Below are positions 34,401 through 44,504 of a stretch of 64,000 nt of DNA, one piece after another. Under the pieces are notes generated by a model. That model searched no databases, was not told the DNA's origin, and saw only the letters and a list, made by a program, of their open reading frames with translations. Source of the DNA: Isoetes taiwanensis. Taxonomy: Eukaryota > Streptophyta > Lycopodiopsida > Isoetales > Isoetaceae. Positions within the stretch are counted from its first letter, which is position 1, and every line of letters begins with the position of its first letter. Made by a program: the position numbers and the translations under genes. The stretch covers positions 344,913 through 408,912 of the forward strand of contig JAJEKV010000287.1 of NCBI GenBank assembly GCA_021234155.1, in the 5' to 3' direction.

Positions 34401-34992
34401 ATGCCACATAAATCCCAGGTTGGAGCGGGGCCCGCAATGCTACCTGCGCACTCATCTACCCATGAAAAAGCGCAGATCTATTGCCTCTATCCCCACAGGT
34501 GCACACCATCTCTGGATTGAGATAGCGAGATGGGTTGGAGAGCTGCGTCAGGAGAGGCTTTGTCAACGCTGTCAGGTTGGAGCTATGGAAGACGAATGCC
34601 ACACCCTTCAAAGTTGTCCGGCATATGATGACATTCGGGTACACTATGCTGAGCTGGTCCATCCTGGTCAGCCCCTGCATGAGATGCTGAGCACGAGCTT
34701 GGCACAGAGGTTGGGCTCATACATTCAAGAGATCATGGATCGCCAAGATCAGCTAGGCCCTCGAGCACTTACCTGATACATGTACATATTTCTGTCTATA
34801 TCTGTTTTTGTATTTGTACAGTTTGACAGTAAGCTTATTCTTGTCACGGGTTTTCCTCCAAACAACCCTTTAGGGCGGGGAAGGGGGTTTTTAACCCGAA
34901 CAGTAATATGCTTGATGCGACTCCTGTTGGGTCTCATAGGTTAATTGGTCTCTGTGGATGATAAAAACTCTATTCTATTCTATTCTATTCTC
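31455..34992 (+). mobile_element. Degenerate LINE with end of ORF1, ORF2 and (ATTCT)n tail
   Basis: Starts inside ORF1 (RVVIFTVRDTQKRAAILHQG, then RDLTPTQQEDHRHELEKVK, the C-terminal region of an L1-ORF1p-like protein, to 31882). ORF2 begins near 31894 (MVSWNCRG; endonuclease with LIFLMETWEHA and VADFNART), has several stops and shifts, then reverse-transcriptase parts: PANYRTIMISSVFAKLL, GVYQGCPLSPTLFGLYID, and the catalytic box as YTDHVDLL in place of YADD. Motif A (DF.KAFDTVPR) is missing by deletion near 33640, and another deletion lies near 34200 compared with the copy at 50.9 kb. The C-terminal zinc-like segment is CQRCQVGAMEDECHTLQSCP. It is dead. Confidence 0.85.
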
Positions 34993-35164
34993 ATTAATAC
35001 ATAAATGGTCAATATACCCTTATATATCTCTGGTAATATATCATGTATTTTGTACATATTACATATAAAATACATAGAATGCTACAAAAATAACCATGTT
35101 AGATCACTAGTTGTATTGGTCATAGCATTCTATTAGGACATTGAATTATTTTGATAGAGGTCCA

Positions 35165-35840
35165 AGTCCATAGCAGGCTAGGCCTATAGACGGTCACTTT
35201 GTGTGGGCCGGGTATGGGTCCGACACCTCCTGGGACAATAGTGTCGCCCTGCCTCTCAAGAGTTGCAGGTGTTGGCCTGGCTCTTGTTTTGGGGGGTTCA
35301 GTCGGGGACAGATCGTGTATCGCCACGATGCTCTAGCCGCCCATGGAACCATTAGACCTCGGGAAGGGGAGATGCAACCCTTCCTACCTCATCGGACTGG
35401 GGAGATGCAACCCAGAGTAGTCGCAATGGGTGATACCATAGGATTACGCTCCGGCAGGTTATAGTCATGCCAGAGCCCGACTTAGCGCGTCTGCAAAGTA
35501 TCCCAAAGTATGCACAGGAAGGGCGGATGGAGTGGTCAACCCTAGCCATTGTCTATAGCCAACCCCATCATTGTTATATCTCGGCCTGCTCTGTCTTATG
35601 GCCCAACCGTCAGTCTACTTCCCTTACGAGTCTGAGCCTGGGTAGGAGCTCTCATGTTTTATGGCATGTTATCTTTGTTGTATCTATGGATGTACGGATG
35701 TGCTACCCTACGAAGTAGTTAGATGTATCATTGTTGTTAGTGCTGACATTATGTTATGCTTCCGCTGTTATAGGAGCCCGTAGGGGAAGGGCGTGCAAGA
35801 CACCTTCGTGTCTCCTTCTCGCACCAAGGATACCTTGGGG
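35165..35840 (+). repeat. Interspersed repeat, copy 2 (inverted relative to 27.3 kb)
   Basis: Partner of the repeat at 27290-28010 on the opposite strand. It contains an internal short duplication GGGGAGATGCAACCC at 35368 and 35399. No coding is seen. Confidence 0.6.
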
Positions 35841-35934
35841 TGCGGGATAGATGGAGGGCCCATGCGGCCGAAGGGTTGCATGGGGGATTTCCTACGAGAT
35901 GTACGACTGGGCGTCGTATATTTGGTAGGGAATG

Positions 35935-37349
35935 TCACAGATATCCCAGAATTAACATAGAATTCAACAAGAAATCCATTTGGACCAGGGGATTTTCTAT
36001 TACTGGAACTGTTAAGTATTTTGAGAATTTCTTCTTGAGAAGGCAGAGAAACTATAGAACAATCCATACTATCAGAGGCAGAAGGAAGTCTAGTGTCTAT
36101 GAGAGACTTAAAAGCATTTGCATTCTCAAGATCATTGGAGGGAATATGTTTGTATTCAAAAGGGTCCTTATATTCAGAGTAAAAAGTATTAGCAAATGAA
36201 TTAGGCCAGGCTCATCTATAACCTCAGAAATAAAGTTTCTCAGCAACCTGCTTTTTGCCACCCTGAAAAAGAACTTTGTACTTCCATAATCCATTTCTGT
36301 TATATGCTGCATCTAATAGCAACACTTTTAGCTTCTATCTCTTCATTGTTTCTGATTTGCCTCTCCAAGATATCTTCCCCCAGTTGTAAATTTGAGTTAT
36401 AGGGATCATTTTGAAGCAGAGATCTAACTTCCTTCATGTACCTTGTTCCTTAGCCATACGACTCTCCTCATGCTTAGACTTAGACCAATTCTTGATCCAA
36501 TCCTTGATTTTCTTTATCTTCAAATAGAATTTTTTCATAGATAAAGAATTATTGTCCATACTCCTTATAGAAACTCCTAAATTGAGAACATATCTTTTTA
36601 TTGGAAAGGAGAGAAGCATTAAATTTGTAAGATATATTTCCTGTTCTCTAAATTTGAGTGATCTGAGAGGTATGAAGAAATTGAGGCTGATGAAGTACCC
36701 TGATCACTAGTAACAACTGTTATCCCATATAACAGAAGAAGGATTGGAGACATAGAATATATCAAGAGTACAATAAACCCTTGCATTGTTCTTCTGCTTA
36801 TTAGACCAAGTGTAGGTTGAAGTAGAAGAGGAAACATGAATAAGGTTATTATCACAAATAAGGGCATCCCAAGTACTTTTTTTAGCTCTTGTCATATTGA
36901 TCTTATTCCCCAATTTGAGATCCCAAGAAGGAGTATTTTTAATGTCACCAGCCACAATCCAATTATCAATACTTTGGAGGAAAGCCAATTGTTTATCTCA
37001 TTCCAAATAGGTTCCCTATCCTTAGAATTGGTAGAGGCATAAATATTGATAATCCCAAAGGAAGAATTAGACACAGATAGAGTAACAGATTGCCACATTT
37101 TGGAAGGACTATTAAAAAATGACGATGGTTCCAGATAATTGCTAAACCTCCACTAGCCCCACAAGACTCAATCCAAATAGAGGAAGGTCCAGAATAGATC
37201 CAGTTCCCTAAGTTACCACACTCAAAGGTAGGAAGCTTCAACTTTTGAAGAAGGATGATATCAGCATTATAATGCTTAATCTGAGCTATAGCTCATCTCC
37301 TTTTTAGAGGGTCCTTAATTCCCCTTACTTTCCAAGTGAGGATCTTCAT
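35935..37349 (-). mobile_element. Inverted internal fragment of an L1-type LINE ORF2
   Basis: Reading from 37349 leftward: MKILTWKVRGIKDPLKRR (endonuclease start), LPTFECGNLGNWIYSGPSS, SFGIINIYASTNSKDREPIW, VAGDIKNTPSWDL, TWSNKQKNNARVYCTLD, and near 35950-36060 LPSQEEILKILNSSSNRKSP, the linker just before the reverse transcriptase. It is the same family as the element at 60.8 kb. Frameshifts abound. It stops abruptly at both ends: its 5' end abuts the next LINE and its 3' part with the tail is gone. Confidence 0.75.
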
Positions 37350-37686
37350 TAGAAAAGGAAAACTAAAAAGGGAAAAGATGAAGAAGCTACTTTCTAGCTC
37401 TTCTAGAGTTCTTTTTACGTTCTTGTATGTATATAATAAGGCGGAACTTTGGGCGCTGACATTTTGGCCGGAACTATGGCACTGAACCCTAGGCATCTCT
37501 GACACGTACATGAACTGCAGGGCGAAAACACACAGGGCGAAAACATACAGGTAACTCCAATAAATTTTCGTTGACCTGAGGCACTGTCGGAAAATATAAA
37601 AGGAAGGCAAGCAGACAAGATTTTCTGCAAAAGGGCAGGTGCCTGGCATCAGGCTGTACCGGATTGTGCTTAAATAATTCAAGAAA

Positions 37687-38376
37687 ATGACAGGATCAAA
37701 CACAAGACAGAAACAGAAAGGTGCCCAGCCTGATTCAGCAGAAGGGGATTTCGTACTTACACAGGGAGCATGGGCATTACTAATGCAGAAGGTTTCGACC
37801 TTGGATTCAATCCAGGAGGAAGTTAAGCAAGTGAGAACACTACTGGACAAAGTGGCTGCCCTACAGTCTAGAGTCGAAATTCTTGAAGGGAAAATTGAAT
37901 TGTTGGAACAAAATGCCCAACACCAAACATCTGAAACTCCTTCTAGTCTGATGAAGACAGAGGTCCAATCCGTGTTAGCTGAGGAGCGTGACCGATACAA
38001 AAGAGCCTTGAGAATAAGAATTATAGGAGTATTGGAAGTAGAAGATGAACAAACTAAAGAGGTGGCTATTCAGTTTTGTAAGGAAAATCTGAAAATGGAG
38101 GAGCCTGATATCATTGATGCTTGGCGGACCGGTAGAAAAATTGAAGATAAAGTTAGACATATCATGGTCAAATGTAGGGATGAAGCATCACGTACAGAGA
38201 TTCTAAAGCACGGGCCTATGCTGAAAGGCAGCAACTATCGGGTATGTGAAGACTTAACCTGGCAGCAATTACAAACACGACCAGAGGCCATTCGACAAGT
38301 GAAAGAAGCCAGAGCATCAGGGAAATGGGCTGTCTATAGAAACGGACAGGTTATTATCAGGGATCGAACGGAATAG
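37687..38376 (+). CDS. LINE ORF1 protein (L1 ORF1p / Transposase_22-like)
   Basis: Intact frame of 229 residues from ATG 37687. Residues about 30-80 form a heptad-like coiled coil (ALLMQKVSTLDSIQEEVKQV...VEILEGKIELLEQN). Residues about 105-225 match the RRM plus C-terminal domain of L1 ORF1p: RIRIIGVLEVEDEQ, IIDAWRTGRKIE, HIMVKCRDEASRTEILK, YRVCEDLTWQQLQTRPEA, KWAVYRNGQVII. Such proteins trimerise and chaperone the LINE RNA. Seed-plant L1 ORF1s usually have an RRM with a CCHC zinc knuckle instead; no knuckle is present here. ORF2 follows after ~120 bases. Confidence 0.75.
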   Translation: MTGSNTRQKQKGAQPDSAEGDFVLTQGAWALLMQKVSTLDSIQEEVKQVRTLLDKVAALQSRVEILEGKIELLEQNAQHQTSETPSSLMKTEVQSVLAEERDRYKRALRIRIIGVLEVEDEQTKEVAIQFCKENLKMEEPDIIDAWRTGRKIEDKVRHIMVKCRDEASRTEILKHGPMLKGSNYRVCEDLTWQQLQTRPEAIRQVKEARASGKWAVYRNGQVIIRDRTE

Positions 38377-38419
38377 GGATTCCCAGGCAGGCCTGCACTC
38401 AAGCCTGCCTGGTCTCTAT

Positions 38420-41400
38420 AGGATGCTAGAATATTAAAGGTCCAAATGGTCTTAGCAGTAGTTTTGATTTCTTAGAGACTGAAGATTTAGATATTTTGTT
38501 TTTGTCAGAAACATGGGAGCATCAGTGTGGCAGACTCCCACCAATAAAGAATTACGAGACATATTCTTTGTGGAATCCTAAACCTCATAGAGGCAGACCT
38601 TATGGGGGGCTGGCTGGATTGGTTCATTCCAGAATAACAGGTTTTGTATCATTGTGGTACGTAGATGAAGAAGACAAACAAATTTTGGCTCTCAAAATCA
38701 ATGCGTCCCTATTGCATACTGCTCGTGACTTGATACTGGTATCATGCTATATCTCTCCATCTGCTTATCAGAAACCCAATGGATCCCTAGCCAGGCTTGG
38801 TCTTAAGGTTGCAGAATGGCAACATGCTTATGATGTTTTGCTGATGGGAGACTTAAATGGCTGGACAGGAGAGCTCCAAGCTCCAAAAGTGTTTGTTAAC
38901 TCTGAACCTAGTTTGCTAACTACAGAGCCTTGGGATGCCTTCACTCGTCAAAGCTGCCACAAAGAGTGGAATGCTGCAGGTCAGCAAATCTTAAACCTAT
39001 GCTCATCATTAAATATGATTATCTTTAATGGAACCCGCCATGCTGGATCTGCTGGTTACACATTCAGAAATGAGACTACAGAGAAGTTTACTTACTCAGT
39101 CTTAGATTATGTGATTGGCGAACCTCATATGTTGTGCATGATTCAAGACTTCCGGATTGGAGTCTTTGTAGAGGAAAGCGACCATGCCCCTCTTTTGTTT
39201 AGGCTGGCTGCGCACAGGTCCCAACAATTAAAGCACCATAGGACATGTATCAAATACAGAGAGTCTCAGAAGCAGGCTTTTCATCATGAGATACTGTTGG
39301 GGCTGCCGAGTATAAGGGCTCTAAAGTAATATTCATGCACGCGCCATTGCTCTCAATGCATTGTTGACAAGTAGTGCAAGACAAGTGTATGGTGAACACC
39401 ATTTGAAAACTGGTACGCAGCCAAGGAAGGCCTGGTATGACACAGAATTAAAACTTGCTAAGAGGCAAATCGATAACCCATCTAAGCTGCATGCTTACAG
39501 GAGCTTGGTGAAGAAGAAGAAGAAAGCTTGGATACTTGCGCAGCAAGAAAAACTTGAGCATAAGGCAAAATATTCTGGAAAGTGGTTCTGGAAGCAGCTA
39601 TCTCCTCCAACCAAGGAGCTGGCCCTGACGGATTTGCAGGTTTGGAAAACTTACGCTCTACACTTGTATTTCAAAGGGGAAGATAAGCTGAGCATACCTA
39701 TAGAAGCCCATCCTAGTTTTGCAGTCACCCTTGAGGATGTTAAGAAGGGAATTGATGGGCTAGCTCGGGGGAAAGCACAGGATATTGACGGGCTGTTGGC
39801 AGAACATCTCAAGGATGGTGGAGACGAATTGGCTGGCCTGATTTCAGAATTATATAACCAAGCTATTACAGAGGGGTTTCCGGAGGCCTGGACCACCAGT
39901 TTGATCTACTCAATACATAAACAAGGTGATGTGTTGCAGCCAAATAACTACAGGACTATCATGATCAGCCCCATACTTGCTAAGCTATTTGGCAAGATTT
40001 TTGATTCTAAGCTCACAATATGGGCGGAGGCGCATGGTTTAAGAGCGCGAGGGCAAGCAGGATTCCGGCGTGGTTTCTCTACTATAGATCATTTGCTCAC
40101 ACTTCGTACTATGATAGAGGAGGCCAGATCACAAGGGAAACCACTGCTCTGCTGCTTTGTTGATTTTGCTAAAGCATTCGACACGGTGCCTCGTCAGAAA
40201 CTCTTGAACAGGTTAATCCAGCTTGGTGTGCCTAGTGAATGGGTTCAAGCCATAGGCAGGTTATACGAATCAGTCCGTGGAAGGGTTGTGACTCGAATGC
40301 GGCATGTCCGAATTTAATTGTCAGTGACGTGGGAGTAAAACAAGGCTGCACTCTTTCTCCTACCTTGTTCGGGCTCTATATTGACCAACTGGAGAATTTT
40401 CTTAAAGAATCTGGTTGCTGCTTCCCGCGCCTTTTCCATGAACTGGTAATCCTTCTTTTATATGCTGATGACCTACTCTTATGCTCTCACTCAGTGGCAG
40501 GCTTACAAGGGCAACTAGATGTGCTGTATGAATTTTGCTCACAATTTGAGCTTGTAGTTAATCTGGGAAAGACTAAGGTTCTGGGCTTTGGGACGCAGAC
40601 AAATGCTTTGAATTACCATGGGCATGTGGTAGAACAAGCCCAATCCTACAAATATCTGGGTCATGAAGTGTTCACGGGGCGTAGGCCATGGAGAAAAGGG
40701 GTAGATATCAGAATTGCAGCGGCCTTGAAAGCGTTTTTCGCAATGGCAAATATGTGCCGTCGGGCTCACATCACCTATTGGCCGCTGCGGAAGAAACTCT
40801 TTGAGGCACTGGTCATGCCAGTTATTCTATATGCTAGTGAAATCTGGGATCCATCGCTATGTTGTTCTAAATGGCAAGAAATTGAAGCAATTCAAAAAAC
40901 ATGGCTGCACATGACTCTGAAGGTGAAAAGAGCAGTTCCATATGAGATAATGTTATACGATTGTGGTTCTTATCCATTGGAAATACAATCCATGTGTAAC
41001 ACTCTCAGATATCTTGATCAAAAGCAGCAAGCAAAGGATGGCTCTCTTGTAAGGCTAACACTTAACGCTGCAGTGAAGCTTGAAGCAGATGGCAAAAATT
41101 GCTGGTATAAGGATTTACAAAGCTGGTTTACTCGATGGGGGCTCACTATTTGTTCTTATACAAAAGAGTTCAAGGCACACGCCTTCTTGGCATACTGTGA
41201 GGTGTCTTCCAAAAAGAAACTCCAATATTACATCAGGGATTTCAATCCCGGACGTAACCACAGCATACAACCATATTTGTCCCTTCATAGCATGTTTCCG
41301 GAGCAAATCGGATCGATTGCGCGCATGCGCATGAGCTTCCACTGTCTAATGATTGAAAAGGGAAGGTGGTTGAAAATTGCAGAAGATCAGAGGATATGTG

Positions 41401-41612
41401 TCTGTAAGGAGGATGTGGAGACTGAGAAGCATGCTATATATTTTTGCCGCAGCCATGACACTCTTCGTGCCAAGTATCACATGATTGACTGGAGCATGCC
41501 TTTGGATGAATTATTTCAACATATTCCTTCGCTTCCACATTCAGGAAAATCCTCCGAGAGCTTCTGGTTTACATTGAGCATCGTTGAGAGGCTTGATTCT
41601 CTCATATTATGA
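38420..41612 (+). pseudogene. LINE ORF2: endonuclease and reverse transcriptase, frameshifted
   Basis: The endonuclease reads NIKGPNGLSS, LDILFLSETWEHQ, LLMGDLNGWTGE, VLDYVIGEPH, ESDHAPLLFRLA; the expected Trp before NIKG is a TAG. A shift near 39330-39360 leads to the linker (RKAWYDTELKLAKR) and reverse transcriptase: NNYRTIMISPILAKLFGK, GQAGFRRGFSTIDHLLTLRT, CCFVDFAKAFDTVPRQKLL (motif A). A second shift near 40290 is followed by GVKQGCTLSPTLFGLYIDQL and LLLYADDLLLCSH (motif C intact). The C-terminal zinc-like segment is CVCKEDVETEKHAIYFC. Two indels and one nonsense change inactivate it, yet all catalytic boxes remain, so insertion was probably recent. Confidence 0.85.
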
Positions 41613-41699
41613 TGATTGTACTAGATCCTGATTTCTTTGTCCCATAGCCTACGGGCTCCCGTGGACGTTAATAAAATCTATCTATCTATCTATAATCAT

Positions 41700-44500
41700 T
41701 TTTTTAGTGGAGGGAATATAAAGCTTATATTCCTTGATGGTGTTCCCATATCTGATAAACATGCAAAGAAGAGATGGAGATGAACTCCTCAGCAGTTGCA
41801 CATTCCTTGAGTTTCGTGATGAATATCGTGTTTTTTCCTGTAAATTGCATTCAATTGTTCCTAGGCATCCTTTGCACTCTCAACAACTTCTACCTGTGCT
41901 ATCATTGTGTTATCAAGGTATTTCATCATTCTATTTTTTGCTTCCCAATCCCTCTGCATCCATCTTAGCTGGGCATGTCTCATTGCTGCACATGTCTTTG
42001 CATATGCCTCAGCAGCCTCTAGGAACTACGAGATCGCCCCTGGGTTGAGATGCCGGAGGTTCTTTGGCTCCCTTGACTACTTGAACAGTTGTCAGAGCCT
42101 GCATCTGAGCTAATACCATTGGCTTCGGTTCATCACCGGACACAATATGCCATAGCCTTTTAGTTGCTAGCTTCCCCCTGACCTTGATGAACCAGTATAA
42201 CGCATTGAATAGGAATTATAAGTACATGAGAATAGCAGCGAACATGCCTAAATTGGCATCTGCATACCACCATATAAGGCTTCTATAGTTAGCCCCGAGA
42301 TTGTAGGAGCCCTAATTGGAAATGACAAAAGGAAACAACAAAGGTATGTCGACTTAACTGTCAATCTAGCCTTTGGCTAATAATATGATAATTGCTTCTA
42401 TAGCAGTTATAATATCCAATAACTGTTACATTGATATGGCCAATTTCTTCCAAATGCCTTACATTTGTGTATCGAATCACCAACGAATCAACTGTGGCGG
42501 ATAATCCATCCATCTTCGAACCCTTTGTTTTAGCCTTCCAATCAGCTTTTTCAACCATGCCATAGTTGCGTGAAATTGCTCCATAGCTTGCCAGATCTTT
42601 CGAATAGATTGAAGACAAAATAGAGAAATTTGTCAATTTTTGTCACAGTGATGCAACAGGGGCATTTTGGTAATTTAATAAAATACAGTTGCATTTTAAT
42701 AAAATTTGTTTAAATACAAGGGCATTTCTATAAAGTTCCCTTTAAAAAAACATCTTCATTAGGTTGATGAGGGTTTTAAATAAGACACCGAGCCGGTAAA
42801 TTTTTTGTATTTTAAAGCATGGAAGACTTTTGTTAAGTGGTTTAGACATGTTGTTAATCTGAACTTACCCTTTGTACAGATTAAAAGAAATTGTTAATTT
42901 GTGGAGTTCAAAAAGAAATTGTTTAATCCGAACTCCACAAAGAACTTAATTTCACTTGTTTCAAATCCGTCAAATCCATAAGACCGCGGTGACGAAGCTT
43001 CAGGTTCAATTTTCAAGTCAGGCTCTCAGCGCTGTGATCCATCATCAGGTTGATAGAGCAAGTTTACTTCTTTCTCACTTTTCTTAATCAATCCACGATC
43101 ATTGTCTCGTGGAATATTGCATATGAATGCCAGAATTCGTGTTAGTAACAGAAGACTCCATGTTTTCGCCGTCTAGTGCCCCCCTCCCCCCCCTTTTTTT
43201 CCTCTATTTTCAATCTGTACGCTATTTGGTCCCTCGGATTTCTTGAGCATTTTAAAATACTCATGGAGACTTTATGTCGAGCGTGATATGCACAGAAAGT
43301 ATGATGCACAGAGCATCACATTTTTTGAATCGTTGACAAGCATCGATCTCATCAACTGAGAAATGGTATGGTATGTATTAAACTAAGATTGTAGATCCAT
43401 TAACTCCTTTTCATATTCTACATCCATTTTGCAAATCTCAGTTGAATAAGCTCAGAAGAAATTATTTGATGGGAGTCTTGCTATTTGACATGCAGATACT
43501 GGCAAGCGAGAATCCATCACTTTTTGGAACCCTGACAGGCATTAGGTACATTTTGGAAGCAACGGTATGTTGACCATTTTTTGTTATAATATGGCAACTT
43601 GCTTTATCATCTTATGATTTGAAAGTTTCTCGTCTAAAAACTTCAAATTATCAATACAGTATGCAATGTATGAACTAGGTTACTTGGCTGTTTCATACTT
43701 AACGAAAGCAGGAAATTAAATAAATATAATACCTCCTCTGTGTTTGCAAGTGTAATGCAATGGCTGTCTGTTAACATGAAGAGGCTAACAAGGCAGAGGG
43801 CATCACATGTTTTGGATAATTGGAAAGCATCCATCACATTAACCAGGTATTGGTATGTATTGTACTCAGATTATAGATACATACCTGCATTTCAGATTGT
43901 ATCTCCATAGGAAATCATAGGCCTACATTTCTCTGCATCATACTTTCTACCTAGGATTGCGTTGAAGGTTCTAATCAAAATAGGACTTTCAAGGTACAGC
44001 TTCTCAACTGCTGTTAGGCTTTCTCTTCGGTTGGCAATATGTTGCAATTCTTTCTGCATGCATTTCACGATCCAAGAGCTAATACATGAGTTTTGCAGCA
44101 TATAGCATACAAACATCCGTTTGAACGGATAATGTGAACAACTAGTAAGGATTCAACTTTTAACTAGTAAGGATTCAACTTTCTGTTAGGCTTGCTCTTC
44201 AGTTGCAATATGTTGCAATTTGTTTTCCATGCATGATGATCCAGTGCGAATACCATGGATTTTGCAGCATATGGGATACAAGCATCCTCAAAAAGATGCT
44301 TTAGGCAATGATAATTATCAAGGTATTGTATGTTTGGCGACACATGTATATTGCACATGATGAATTAGAAATACAGGTGAAGGACTATCAATCATCTTTC
44401 TATGATGCTAAGTGCACTTGGAGTTCTTTATGCAACAGCTGCCGCAGTGGACAAAGGACCATTGTGCCCTTGTTTTGGACACAAAGCTTTAGGTATTTAT
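41700..44500. other. Non-coding stretch with diverged direct repeats
   Basis: No convincing gene. Two ~100-base segments at 44013-44120 and 44182-44285 (both with CTGTTAGGCTT.CTCTTC and CAATATGTTGCAATT and TTTTGCAGCATAT) are diverged direct repeats. A 22-base tandem duplication (AACTAGTAAGGATTCAACTT) lies at 44140-44182. Segments near 43285-43400 and 43790-43880 also resemble each other (GGCATCACAT, GGTATGTATT). The minus-strand frame at 42361-42636 is unrecognised. Confidence 0.4.
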
Positions 44501-44504
44501 TTTT

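Larger units (their letters stand above)
37360..41693 (+). mobile_element. Near full-length LINE with L1-ORF1p-like ORF1 and (TCTA)n tail
   Basis: Contains an intact ORF1 (37687-38376), ORF2 in three frames (38420-41612) and a 3' end CCCATAGCCTACGGGCTCCC followed by TAATAAAATC and a TCTA-repeat at 41672-41692. The 5' boundary is uncertain (somewhere after the inverted L1 fragment at 37349). It is the best-preserved retroelement in the window. Confidence 0.8.
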
